From: Prolixibacter sp. SD074
GTDB taxonomy: Bacteria; Bacteroidota; Bacteroidia; Bacteroidales; Prolixibacteraceae
DNA length: 64,000 bases
Assembly: GCF_009617895.1 (NCBI RefSeq)
Contig: NZ_BLAW01000001.1
Span: 1,603,001-1,667,000 of the forward strand
Reading direction: 5' to 3'
Part shown: piece by piece, positions 8,983 through 17,245 of the stretch
How positions within the stretch are numbered: position 1 is the stretch's first letter
Layout: the number at the start of each line of letters is the position of its first letter
Notes under the pieces: model-generated
What the model was told of the DNA's origin: nothing
The model's database searches: none
The model's input: the letters and a program-made list of their open reading frames with translations, nothing else
Program-made: the position numbers and the translations under genes

Positions 8983-9685
8983 ATATTCTTCACGGGCAAA
9001 CGTCGATTAAAAACAGCTTCTATTTTCTACCTCAACTCTCTTCCGGTCGAAACAACCACCTGTTCCAATCCAAACTACCGCGCGACCGCGTCTGCATCGA
9101 GGAGGCCTTATATTCCCAAGGCGTTGCCATTAGGCTGAAATAAACCGGCCCTTCAGGCCAAAGAGAAATATCACGAAGGGGATAAACCATTCATCACCGC
9201 CTGTGCAACCGGTGGAACAACTCTCTACTGAAACTACAACGCCGAAGGTGTTGGATGATCAAAATCATCGACGATCAATCTTTCGAATTCCAACAGATAA
9301 ATCCTCCCCCTTTAATTCCCCCCAAAGGGGGACCGTTCGCCAACCTACTGCAGGATTAAGTGGTTTAGTGCAGAATGGTGCTCCCGCATTCTTACCGAAA
9401 AATACCAATGCAGTCGTTCAAATGTGCTGCACTTCGCAACGTGTCCTCCTCTGGAGGAGGTGGCCGACAGGCCGGAGGAGGATTTTCCACGATGAATAAA
9501 ACACAAATTATGAAAATTGTTTTGTTCTCATCCCGGATGGGATGACATCTTGTTAAAATCAATCATATCCTACCGGGAATATACGACTCCCGCCGGAGCC
9601 GAATGGCTTTTTATGCTACCCCCTGCTAACAACATATGACACCTCCGGAACCTTTTCTGAAATATTGGCTATCGCCTGATTGACA
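8983..9685. other. repeat-derived intergenic sequence
   Basis: No intact gene is visible. A stop-free frame runs from the palindrome to a TAA near 9143 without a start codon and may be a decayed coding fragment. Around 9303-9340 there is a C-rich and G-rich inverted pair (CTCCCCCTTT and AAAGGGGGAC type), also echoed around 9446-9480. A short CATCCCGGATGGGATG palindrome lies near 9538-9553. These look like remnants of short dispersed repeats. Confidence 0.5.
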
Positions 9686-9714
9686 CTTTTCCAAAGTTTT
9701 AAACTTTGGAAAAG
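9686..9714. repeat. 29-bp palindromic repeat, copy 2
   Basis: Arms CTTTTCCAAAGTTT and AAACTTTGGAAAAG (14 bp each, perfect) flank a single T. It has the same sequence family and length as the copy at 8954 and lies about 125 bp beyond the 3' end of the DUF6261 gene. Confidence 0.85.
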
Positions 9715-9838
9715 ATTGCCGGCACACCAAAAAAAATCCGTCCCACCATTTCGGTGAAGCGGATTCAATCTGTTGAGCAAAATTACCAGATCGGACTATC
9801 TATACTTATTTAGCCTGATACGACCAGCTACCAATGCA

Positions 9839-10555
9839 TCAACCAGCAACCGGTTCGGCATCGGCAAGGCGCTTTTTCACCACCTCATTGTTATCGGCAA
9901 TAATTTGCGTCAATGTGCCGGCTAAACCACCATATTTGGCGTCGTCATTCTCCGAAACAACCCGGAGATACGGCACCAGTTTTTTGTTGATGGTCCGGAC
10001 GATCTGCTTTTTAAGCGTGGTAGCATTAACGGTTTTACTATCCAGGTCCTTTTCTTTTTCATAAGCCGTACGGATATTCTCGAAATCGTCCTGGGCAGCC
10101 TGCAAGGCGGCAATCAGTTCGGCGCATCCCGAAACCGCAGCAATAGACGTTTCCAGGCTGGTGTCGGACAGTTCTTCCAATAACGAGCCGAGCAGCGATG
10201 ACTCGGTTACATAATTTTCGTTTATAATTGCCATACTATATTTATCAAGTATGGCAAACAACTTTTGAGCTGCGCCCCGGACCAATGGATCGGGATGACC
10301 GAGCCCTCCTTGTACCAAATTATACAGTAAACGGAATTGATTATCGCGGACTTCGTCTTTTTCTTCGAGTTGCGATTCCGCTTTGGAGCGATTAATCGCC
10401 GTGAGAAGCTTCTTTTCACCTGCATCCACGAGGTTAAAAATGGTGGCCAGGTGGGCATCATCAACTATACCTGCGCTGTTCCAGGCATTGAGCATTCGTT
10501 TTACAGTGCCGTCTACCTCGGCATTCCTGCTTTGATAGTTAATTTTTGGAATCAT
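9839..10555 (-). CDS. DUF6261 family protein
   Basis: This 238-residue, almost entirely helical protein has no signal peptide or membrane helix. The central part (HPDPLVRGAAQKLFAILDKY, then a YVTESSLLGSLLEEL segment) matches what I remember of the Bacteroidota-specific DUF6261 family. Its function is unknown. It is the only minus-strand gene within the heme region and lies inside a repeat-rich island, so it was probably brought in with the island. ATG 10555 is the natural start. No gene is coupled to it. Confidence 0.7.
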   Translation of the reverse strand: MIPKINYQSRNAEVDGTVKRMLNAWNSAGIVDDAHLATIFNLVDAGEKKLLTAINRSKAESQLEEKDEVRDNQFRLLYNLVQGGLGHPDPLVRGAAQKLFAILDKYSMAIINENYVTESSLLGSLLEELSDTSLETSIAAVSGCAELIAALQAAQDDFENIRTAYEKEKDLDSKTVNATTLKKQIVRTINKKLVPYLRVVSENDDAKYGGLAGTLTQIIADNNEVVKKRLADAEPVAG

Positions 10556-10582
10556 AAATTTGAATTAAAAGTTAAATTAATT

Positions 10583-10648
10583 ATTAGTTTGTCGATCCGT
10601 CTGGCAAAACACCCTGTAATTGACTTATTACTTAACAGACAAACTAAT
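10583..10648. promoter_or_regulatory. 11-bp inverted repeat upstream of the DUF6261 gene
   Basis: ATTAGTTTGTC at 10583-10593 and its exact reverse complement GACAAACTAAT at 10638-10648 are separated by 44 bp. They lie directly upstream of the minus-strand DUF6261 gene. The pair could be an operator, or the ends of a small element. Nothing else supports either reading. Confidence 0.3.
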
Positions 10649-10770
10649 TTATGGTAAATATCTGAAAAAACATAGCTATTATCCATTCTATTGTTTTTTT
10701 GCAAGTAATTTCGCGGTATTCATCGCTATCCGCCCATTGCTTTTATCCGCTATGCCATAAACAGACTATG

Positions 10771-11094
10771 CACAAATATGCATGTCTCGTCCAACTTTCA
10801 GGTCAGCGTGCACAAATGTGCGTGCCTCGTCCAATCCACAGGGAAGCCATACACAAATGTGCGTGCCTCGTCCAACTCTCAGGGAAGGCGTGCATAAATG
10901 TGCGTGCCCCGTCCAATCCGCAGGGAAGCCTTTCACAAACGTGCGTGGCTCGTCCAATCCATTAGGGAAGCCTTTCACAAATCTGCGTGGCTCATCCAAT
11001 CCACAGGGAAGCCTTTCACGAATGTGCATGAGCCGTCCAACTCCCAGGGAAGGCGTGCATAAATGTGCGTGGCCCGTCCAAATTACAGGGAAGC
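10771..11094. repeat. tandem array of eight ~41-bp repeats
   Basis: Units begin at 10771, 10811, 10852, 10893, 10934, 10976, 11017 and 11058, giving spacings of 40, 41, 41, 41, 42, 41 and 41 bp. The unit core is CACAAATGTGCGTG, then a TCGTCCAAT-type segment, then CAGGGAAG. Copies differ by scattered substitutions. There are no unique spacers, so this is not CRISPR. The unit length is not a multiple of three, so the long open frames across it are artefacts. The array lies between the DUF6261 gene and the transposase. Confidence 0.9.
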
Positions 11095-11100
11095 TGAAAT

Positions 11101-11129
11101 CTTTTCCAAAGTTCAAAACTTTGGAAAAG
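11101..11129. repeat. 29-bp palindromic repeat, copy 3
   Basis: Arms CTTTTCCAAAGTT and AACTTTGGAAAAG (13 bp each, perfect) flank the centre CAA. It follows the 41-bp array immediately, so the island contains this palindrome near both ends of its left half. Confidence 0.85.
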
Positions 11130-11144
11130 CTACGCCGGGACCAG

Positions 11145-11191
11145 GGCCGCTGAACGCTGACAGGCCTCCCGGCACTGTCAGGTTAGCGGCC
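11145..11191. repeat. imperfect long hairpin upstream of the transposase
   Basis: GGCCGCT...TGACAG (11145-11162) pairs with CTGTCA...AGCGGCC (11175-11191) around a GC-rich loop, leaving a few unpaired bases. It lies about 100 bp before the RAYT start codon and is a different palindrome from the REP-like ones inside and after that gene. Confidence 0.6.
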
Positions 11192-11292
11192 ACCCAAGGC
11201 CTGTCTGCCAATGAGGACAGTTGCAGATTACACCAATCATTCCTAACTTGTTCTGTGAAAAGCAATCTAACGATAGAACCAAACCATTGAAA

Positions 11293-12078
11293 ATGTATAA
11301 TCCAAGCATTCATCACCGAAGAAGCATCCGTTTAAAGAATTACGACTACGCAGGGAAAGGGCTATATTTTATTACGCTTTGCACGGCAAACAGAAAAAAT
11401 ATATTTGGCAAAATTATCAACGGAGAGCTATTTCTAAATCCATTTGGAGAAATAGCGAAAGAAGAATGGGCCAAAACTCCCGAAATCAGGAATAACACTT
11501 CACTGGGCGAATTCATCATCATGCCCAACCACATGCACGGCATCATCAGCATCGATTATCAAATCAGGAAAACAGGAAAGGACGAAATCGGAAAATTTCA
11601 TTCCCCCTCCCACACCATCGGCGCCATCATCCGGGGCTATAAAGGAGCCACCACCAAGCGGATTCATCAGCTTATCCGGGAAATAAAAGAAGGCGGACGT
11701 ACGGGCGAATTGCTATTCGCCCCAATCAATCCAAAGAAAAATCCAGATCTAAATAAAGGCGAATCGCTATTCGCCCGAAAAGAAAATTCAGCTCTTAAAA
11801 AGGAAAAATCGAAATCCGATCGGAATTCGGGAGAATTGGGCGAATGGCTTTTCGCCCCAACGGATCTAATCTCCCCAAAGAAAGATCCTTCCCAGGATAC
11901 GGGCGAATCGCTATTCGATCGGGATACGGGCGCCAGGACGGGCGAATCGCTATTCGCCCCAACGATCTGGCAACGGAATTATTACGAGCATATTATCAAA
12001 TCAGAAAAGGCCTACCGGAATATCTCCAATTATATCATCAATAATCCCTCCAACTGGGAAAAGGATAAGCTGAAATAA
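11293..12078 (+). CDS. REP-associated tyrosine transposase (RAYT) with REP palindromes in its reading frame
   Basis: This is a 261-residue Y1/HUH single-strand transposase of the IS200-like RAYT type. The N-terminal beginning (RRSIRLKNYDYAGKGLYFITLC) is typical of the family. The HUH motif is MPNHMHG (H80, H82), and the catalytic tyrosine is Y230 or Y231 in WQRNYYEH. The C-terminus NPSNWEKDK is intact. Between the HUH core and the tyrosine helix lies an inserted segment of about 88 residues (135-222) with peptide repeats such as GELLFAP, GESLFA, GEWLFAP and GESLFAP. These are the translations of REP-like palindromes such as GGGCGAATCGCTATTCGCCC. Compact relatives are, from memory, only about 170-190 residues. 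ATG 11293 is chosen because the family usually starts a few residues before HHRRSIRL. Confidence 0.85.
   Translation: MYNPSIHHRRSIRLKNYDYAGKGLYFITLCTANRKNIFGKIINGELFLNPFGEIAKEEWAKTPEIRNNTSLGEFIIMPNHMHGIISIDYQIRKTGKDEIGKFHSPSHTIGAIIRGYKGATTKRIHQLIREIKEGGRTGELLFAPINPKKNPDLNKGESLFARKENSALKKEKSKSDRNSGELGEWLFAPTDLISPKKDPSQDTGESLFDRDTGARTGESLFAPTIWQRNYYEHIIKSEKAYRNISNYIINNPSNWEKDKLK
11703..11959. repeat. REP-like palindromes inside the RAYT coding sequence
   Basis: Full or nearly full palindromes occur at 11703-11722, 11758-11775, 11838-11857 and 11940-11959, with a half-degenerate one starting at 11901. The basic form is GGGCGAAT, a 3-6 nt loop, then ATTCGCCC. All are read in the same frame and keep the gene open. 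The related non-coding copies downstream (for example 12094-12112) show the same arms. Confidence 0.85.
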
Positions 12079-12161
12079 TCGGGCTGCCCGTACGGGCGAA
12101 TCGCATTCGCCCGAAAAGAGGACCCCGCTTCATAAAAGGGCGAATGGCTTTTCGCCCCAAC

Positions 12162-12438
12162 GGAAAAATCGAAATCCGATCGGAATTCGGGAGAATTGGG
12201 CGAATATCTTTTCGCCCCAACGGATCTAATCTCCCCAAAGAAAGATCCTTCCCAGGATACGGGCGAATCGCTATTCGATCGGGATACGGGCGCCAGGACG
12301 GGCGAATCGCTATTCGCCCCAACGATCTGGCAACGGAATTATTACGAGCATATTATCAAATCAGAAAAGGCCTACCGGAATATCTCCAATTATATCATCA
12401 ATAATCCCTCCAACTGGGAAAAGGATAAGCTGAAATAA
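12162..12438 (+). pseudogene. duplicated RAYT C-terminal cassette, copy 2
   Basis: This repeats the REP-containing linker and tyrosine helix of the transposase (through NYYEH to the stop) without the HUH core. It differs from the parent at a few positions, for example GEYLFAP where the gene has GEWLFAP. It has no credible start of its own. Confidence 0.75.
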
Positions 12439-12599
12439 TCGGGCTGCCCGTACGGGCGAATCGCATTCGCCCGAAAAGAGGACCCCGCTTCATAAAAGGG
12501 CGAATGGCTTTTCGCCCCAACGGATCTAATCTCCCCAAAGAAAGATCCTTCCCAGGATACGGGCGAATATCTATTCGATCGGGATACGGGCGCCAGAAC

Positions 12600-12790
12600 G
12601 AGGGTGTCCGAAAAGTTGAATTGGAAAAGTGTTTACTTTCAAATTGAAAGCAATCTTGGATTTACCCCTCCAAACCTCCCCTAAAGGTGAGGCTTAAAGT
12701 CCCCTTCAGGGGATTTAGGGGTAAATAACTAAAGCTGTACTTACAATTTGATAGTTCTGAAAATGCTCTTTGGACTTTTCGGACACCCTC
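12600..12790. mobile_element. miniature inverted-repeat element with 17-bp terminal repeats
   Basis: The ends GAGGGTGTCCGAAAAGT (12600-12616) and ACTTTTCGGACACCCTC (12774-12790) are perfect inverted repeats. The 157-bp interior codes for nothing evident and contains a C-rich/G-rich pair (CCCCTTCAGGGG and flanks). It sits within the third transposase cassette. Compared with intact cassettes, the palindrome normally present between CCAGAACG and CCAACGATC is missing, so the element replaces it. No clear target duplication is seen. No transposase of its own is present in the window. Confidence 0.8.
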
Positions 12791-12791
12791 C

Positions 12792-12909
12792 AACGATCTG
12801 GCAACGGAATTATTACGAGCATATTATCAAATCAGAAAAGGCCTACCGGAATATCTCCAATTATATCATCAATAATCCCTCCAACTGGGAAAAGGATAAG
12901 CTGAAATAA
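12792..12909 (+). pseudogene. duplicated RAYT tyrosine-helix cassette, copy 3 (cut by the miniature element)
   Basis: Only the segment from WQRNYYEH to the stop remains to the right of the miniature element. The linker half lies at its left (about 12499-12600). The cassette has also lost the first ~60-bp REP-containing section present in the other copies. Confidence 0.7.
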
Positions 12910-12992
12910 TCGGGCTGCCCGTACGGGCGAATCGCATTCGCCCGAAAAGAGGACCCCGCTTCATAAAAGGGCGAATGGCTTTTCGCCCCAAC

Positions 12993-13269
12993 GGAAAAAT
13001 CGAAATCCGATCGGAATTCGGGAGAATTGGGCGAATGGCTTTTCGCCCCAACGGATCTAATCTCCCCGAAGAAAGATCCTTCCGAGGATACGGGCGAATA
13101 TCTATTCGATCGGGATACGGGCGCCAGAACGGGCGAATCGCTATTCGCCCCAACGATCTGGCAACGGAATTATTACGAGCATATTATCAAATCAGAAAAG
13201 GCCTACCGGAATATCTCCAATTATATCATCAATAATCCCTCCAACTGGGAAAAGGATAAGCTGAAATAA
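12993..13269 (+). pseudogene. duplicated RAYT C-terminal cassette, copy 4
   Basis: This repeats the linker and tyrosine helix again, with small differences from the gene (PSEDTGEYLFDRD against PSQDTGESLFDRD). It is followed by another partial unit that ends at about 13412, after which unique sequence leads into hemL. Confidence 0.75.
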
Positions 13270-13457
13270 TCGGGCTGCCCGTACGGGCGAATCGCATTCG
13301 CCCGAAAAGAGGACCCCGCTTCATAAGAGGGCGAATGGCTTTTCGCCCCAACGGATCTAATCTCCCCGAAGAAAGATCCTTCCGAGGATACGGGCGAATA
13401 TCTATTCGTCCCGACTAAAACAACAAAAATATTACAACCCCGAGCCGGCATATTTGT

Positions 13458-13465
13458 TATTTTTG
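13458..13465 (+). promoter_or_regulatory. putative -7 element for the hemL operon
   Basis: TATTTTTG matches the Bacteroidota TAnnTTTG element and lies 36 bp before the hemL ATG. The surrounding TGTTATTTTTGT is shared with the sequence before hemA. It would give the second heme sub-operon its own promoter, needed because the first is terminated at 8911-8949. Confidence 0.45.
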
Positions 13466-13500
13466 TGGATTAAACGAGCGAAAATGAAAATATCAGATAC

Positions 13501-14802
13501 ATGGAATTTACCAAAAGCATACAGGCCTTTCAGGAAGCGCTGGATTGCATCCCCGGCGGAGTGAACTCACCGGTGCGTTCGTTCAGGAGCGTGGAAAGCG
13601 ATCCGGTCTTCATCGAAAGCGCCAAAGGCTCCAAAGTCCGTGACATCGACGGCAATGAGTACATCGATTATGTAGGTTCGTGGGGCCCGATGATCCTCGG
13701 CCATGCCCACCCCGACGTATTAAAAACGCTGGCCGAAACCATGCAGAAAGGCACCAGTTTTGGCGCTCCCACCCTGCTGGAAACCGAAATGGCCCGGCAG
13801 GTACGAAAGATGATGCCGTCTATCGAAAGTGTGCGGATGGTCAACTCCGGCACCGAAGCCACCATGAGCGCCCTGCGCCTGGCCCGTGGCTACACCGGCC
13901 GCGACTTGGTCATCAAATTCGAAGGCTGCTACCACGGTCACAACGACAGTTTCCTGATTGCTGCCGGCTCCGGCGCTTTGACGTTCGGTACCCCGAATAC
14001 GCCCGGTGTCACCAAAGGAACGGCACACGACACGCTCACCGCCCAATTCAACGATTTGGATTCGGTCGCCGCCCTTTTCGAAAAGAACGGCGACAACATT
14101 GCCGCCCTCATCATCGAGCCCGTCACCGGAAACATGGGCGTGGTGGTTCCAACGGAAGAGTTCATGCAGGGCGTCCGCGAACTGTGTACAAAGCACGGCG
14201 CTTTGCTCATTTTCGATGAGGTAATGACCGGTTTCCGCGTAGCCAAGGGCGGCGCACAAAGTTTGCTGGGCATCGGGCCCGATTTGACGACCTTAGGGAA
14301 AATCATCGGTGGCGGATTGCCTGTCGGTGCTTATGGCGGCAAGAAACCCATCATGGATCACCTGGCGCCGCAGGGCCCCGTTTACCAGGCCGGGACCCTT
14401 TCGGGAAATCCGCTGGCGATGGCCGCCGGATTGACGCAACTGCACTTGCTGGATAATGACTCGATGATATATGACGACCTGGAAAGGAAAGCCGGAATGC
14501 TGGAAGAAGGCCTGAAGAACAACCTCCGGAAACTGGATTTCCCGGCCGTGGTAAACCGCGTCGGCTCCATGTTTACCCTGTTCTTCACCGAAGAAGATAA
14601 GGTGGCCTCCTTTGCCGATGTGATGAAATGCGACACAAAGGTTTTCTCCGATTATTTCAAATACTCGCTGGAGAGCGGCATCTACATGGCACCGTCGCAA
14701 TTTGAAGCCGGTTTTGTTTCGGCAGCACACAGCGACGAAGACATTCAGCGCACCATCGAAGCCAGTTACAACGCATTGAAAAAAATCAAACAGAAAAGTT
14801 AA
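13501..14802 (+). CDS. hemL: glutamate-1-semialdehyde 2,1-aminomutase
   Basis: HemL is a PLP enzyme that converts glutamate-1-semialdehyde to 5-aminolevulinate. The motifs are [12 protein letters not shown] near the N-terminus, [25 protein letters not shown], and the PLP lysine K267 in [18 protein letters not shown]. Its 433 residues are typical of class-III aminotransferase-fold HemL. It is the first gene after the repeat island, and hemE starts 8 bp after its stop. Codon use is GC-richer than in the genes beyond 21 kb. Confidence 0.97.
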   Translation: MEFTKSIQAFQEALDCIPGGVNSPVRSFRSVESDPVFIESAKGSKVRDIDGNEYIDYVGSWGPMILGHAHPDVLKTLAETMQKGTSFGAPTLLETEMARQVRKMMPSIESVRMVNSGTEATMSALRLARGYTGRDLVIKFEGCYHGHNDSFLIAAGSGALTFGTPNTPGVTKGTAHDTLTAQFNDLDSVAALFEKNGDNIAALIIEPVTGNMGVVVPTEEFMQGVRELCTKHGALLIFDEVMTGFRVAKGGAQSLLGIGPDLTTLGKIIGGGLPVGAYGGKKPIMDHLAPQGPVYQAGTLSGNPLAMAAGLTQLHLLDNDSMIYDDLERKAGMLEEGLKNNLRKLDFPAVVNRVGSMFTLFFTEEDKVASFADVMKCDTKVFSDYFKYSLESGIYMAPSQFEAGFVSAAHSDEDIQRTIEASYNALKKIKQKS

Positions 14803-14809
14803 TTCCCCG

Positions 14810-15856
14810 ATGCAGACAAACCCGACCGAATCCATTTTATTACGTACCCTGAAAGGCGCACCAACGGAGCGGCCGCCTGTGTGGTTCATGCGCCAGGCCG
14901 GACGTGTGTTGCCCTCGTACCTGAAAATCAAGGAGCAATACACCTTCTGGCAGATGATGCAGAACCCGGAAGTGGCGGCGAAAGTGACGCTCCTCCCGGT
15001 AGAAGATTTGGGCGTCGACGCGGCCATCCTGTTTTCCGACATCCTGGTCGTTCCCTATGCCATGGGCATGGGCCTCGAGTTCACCGATGCCGGTCCGACT
15101 TTTGACGAACCGCTCGCCTTCCGGGAAAACCCGATAAACGGACTGTTTGATGATCCGGCCAAACTGGATTATATCTATGCGGTGATTGACGAAATTAACC
15201 GCACCAAACCAGCCAACATTCCGCTCATTGGATTCTGCGGGGCTCCGCTTACGGTGCTGTTGTTCATGTTGCAGGGCCTGGACCGCAAAGGCAATTTTCC
15301 CGATGCAATTCGGTTTATTTACGAAAAAAAAGAAACAACCAGGCAGCTGATTGATGCCCTCACGGATATGTCTATCGAGTACATCAAAGGGCAAATCAAA
15401 CACGGCATCGACGTCTTTCAGCTGTTTGACACACACGCCGGTCTGCTGCCGTTCGATGTGTACAACGAATTGTTCCTTCCGCCGGTGCGGAAAATAGCAC
15501 AAGTGGTCCGCGATGCCGGGCTGCCCTTCATCTTCTTCCCGAAAGGGATTGGAACCGGATTAGCCAACATCACACCGGAAGAAGCCGACTTCCTTAGCGT
15601 CGACTGGCAATCGTCATTAACAACGACCCGCAACCTGGTCCATCCGGAAATCGGGCTGCAGGGAAATGTCGATCCGCGGTTGCTGTTTGCACCACAGGAA
15701 GAAATCGAAAAGGAACTGGAAAAATATATCCGCTTTGGCGCGGAAAATCAAAACTGGATTTTCAACCTGGGCCACGGCTTCATGCCCGGCATTCCGTTTG
15801 AAAACGCCCGTTTCCTGGCCGACTGGGCAAAAAATACCGACTGGAAACGGTCATAA
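14810..15856 (+). CDS. hemE: uroporphyrinogen decarboxylase
   Basis: HemE removes four acetate carboxyls from uroporphyrinogen III to give coproporphyrinogen III. The substrate-binding MRQAGRVLPSY loop near the N-terminus, the GFCGAPLT segment and the C-terminal NLGHG motif are all present. Its 348 residues match the family. It lies 8 bp after hemL and 11 bp before hemN, as expected for a tight operon. It is a soluble cytoplasmic enzyme. Confidence 0.96.
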   Translation: MQTNPTESILLRTLKGAPTERPPVWFMRQAGRVLPSYLKIKEQYTFWQMMQNPEVAAKVTLLPVEDLGVDAAILFSDILVVPYAMGMGLEFTDAGPTFDEPLAFRENPINGLFDDPAKLDYIYAVIDEINRTKPANIPLIGFCGAPLTVLLFMLQGLDRKGNFPDAIRFIYEKKETTRQLIDALTDMSIEYIKGQIKHGIDVFQLFDTHAGLLPFDVYNELFLPPVRKIAQVVRDAGLPFIFFPKGIGTGLANITPEEADFLSVDWQSSLTTTRNLVHPEIGLQGNVDPRLLFAPQEEIEKELEKYIRFGAENQNWIFNLGHGFMPGIPFENARFLADWAKNTDWKRS

Positions 15857-15866
15857 ATGCATCAAA

Positions 15867-17243
15867 ATGAACAACGAATTATTACAAAAATACAATCGTC
15901 CGGTGCCACGCTACACCAGTTATCCGCCGGCCAACTTCTTTACCGAAAACTTTACGGAAACCGGCTACCGTGAAGCGCTGACAGAGTCGAACGACTGGGA
16001 ACCGCAAAACATATCGCTCTATTTTCACATTCCGTTTTGCCGGAAAATGTGCTTTTTCTGCGGCTGCAACTCCTTCCCCATGAAGAACGACGAAACCGTG
16101 AAACGGTACATGGAGGCAGTGAAGAAGGAGGTGGAGATGGTGAAACAACACCTCGCCCCCGGACGCAAAGTTTCCCAGGTTCACTATGGCGGCGGTACCC
16201 CCAACGCTATTCCGGTTCACTACCTCGAAGAGTTGAACCAACTGCTGTTCGATAATTTTTCGTTTATCGAAAAGCCCGAAATTGCCATTGAGTGCAATCC
16301 GGCCCATTTGGATGAGGAAACGGTGAAACGATTAAAAGGGGCCGGATTCCGCCGCTTCAGCATCGGTGTCCAGGATTTCGATATCAACGTACTGAAAGCG
16401 GTCAACCGGGACCCATCCCAACTTCCGGTAGACGAACTGATCCGGCTGCTGAAAGAAGGCGACGAACCGGTTGATGTGAACCTCGATTTCATTTACGGCC
16501 TGCCCAACCAAACCGTCGACAGCTTTATTTCGGCCATCGAAAAAGCGATTGCCATAAAGCCCGACCGCCTGGTGACTTTTTCGTATGCGCATGTTCCGTG
16601 GGTGAAGAAGAGCCAGAAACGCCTCGAAGTGATTGGCCTTCCGGGCAACGAGGATAAGATTGCCATGTTCGACCGGGCCAGCGAACGGCTGATTGAAAGC
16701 GGCTATCATGCCATTGGCCTCGACCATTTCGCGCTAGCCAACGACGAGTTGACCATTGCCCACAAGGAACGCAGTCTGCACCGGAATTTCCAGGGCTACT
16801 GCACCCGCCGCACCACCGGGCAAGTGTACGCTTTCGGTGTTTCGGGAATCAGTCAGTTAGAGCAGGTTTACGCACAAAACAGCAAGTCCATCAACGATTA
16901 CATGCAACAGGTGGAAGACGGTCATTTGCCCATTGCCAAAGGTTACCGGCTGAACAATACGGAACGGATCATCCGGGAAGTGGTGACCGAAGTGATGTGC
17001 AACCGGCAAGTCCGCTGGGACGACATGGCTGGGCGCTGCCGGGTTTCGGAAGATGCGGTCCGGTCGGCTGTAGCCTATGAAAAAACAAAGCTCACCGAAC
17101 TGCAAACCGACGGTCTCATTCATTTCGATAACGAGAAAGTGAATGTGACAGAAGCAGGAAACATGTTCATTCGCAACGTAGCCGCCACCTTTGACCCGTT
17201 GATGGGCGGCGACAACGAATCCAAATTCTCCAAACCAGTTTAA
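15867..17243 (+). CDS. hemN: oxygen-independent coproporphyrinogen III oxidase
   Basis: HemN is a radical-SAM enzyme that decarboxylates coproporphyrinogen III to protoporphyrinogen IX without oxygen. The cluster motif CRKMCFFCGC (C58, C62, C65) is followed by VHYGGGTPN and a C-terminal HemN domain ending near residue 458. The begin PVPRYTSYPPA is a HemN hallmark. ATG 15867 is chosen because it gives this standard N-terminus; the frame is open further upstream but overlaps hemE. The same operon also encodes the oxygen-dependent counterpart HemF, suggesting the organism makes heme with or without oxygen. Confidence 0.95.
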   Translation: MNNELLQKYNRPVPRYTSYPPANFFTENFTETGYREALTESNDWEPQNISLYFHIPFCRKMCFFCGCNSFPMKNDETVKRYMEAVKKEVEMVKQHLAPGRKVSQVHYGGGTPNAIPVHYLEELNQLLFDNFSFIEKPEIAIECNPAHLDEETVKRLKGAGFRRFSIGVQDFDINVLKAVNRDPSQLPVDELIRLLKEGDEPVDVNLDFIYGLPNQTVDSFISAIEKAIAIKPDRLVTFSYAHVPWVKKSQKRLEVIGLPGNEDKIAMFDRASERLIESGYHAIGLDHFALANDELTIAHKERSLHRNFQGYCTRRTTGQVYAFGVSGISQLEQVYAQNSKSINDYMQQVEDGHLPIAKGYRLNNTERIIREVVTEVMCNRQVRWDDMAGRCRVSEDAVRSAVAYEKTKLTELQTDGLIHFDNEKVNVTEAGNMFIRNVAATFDPLMGGDNESKFSKPV

Positions 17244-17245
17244 CC

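Larger units (their letters stand above)
11802..13412. repeat. ~360-bp tandem duplication of the RAYT 3' end with REP palindromes
   Basis: The last ~270 bp of the transposase gene plus ~90 bp downstream are repeated. The segment beginning AACGATCTGG recurs at 11961, 12321, 12792 and 13152, and the duplicated stop codons end at 12078, 12438, 12909 and 13269. Two spacings are exactly 360 bp (120 codons). The middle one is 471 bp because that copy lost about 60 bp and gained a miniature element. A last partial unit ends near 13412. Copies are nearly identical, which suggests recent duplication. Confidence 0.88.

Noticed and set aside
9303-9480. Possible terminators in the C-rich and G-rich pairs
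   Set aside because: They are far from any gene end and lack T-runs; they look more like remnants of dispersed repeats.
10771-11094. Possible CRISPR array
   Set aside because: The whole 41-bp unit is repeated without unique spacers, and no cas gene is present in the window.
10699-11153. Open reading frames across the 41-bp repeats on both strands
   Set aside because: The repeat length is not a multiple of three, so each frame changes meaning from unit to unit; the long frames only reflect the lack of stop codons in the repeat.
13680-14219. 179-codon frames on both strands over hemL
   Set aside because: These are caused by the GC-rich codon use of hemL; HemL itself has intact catalytic motifs.
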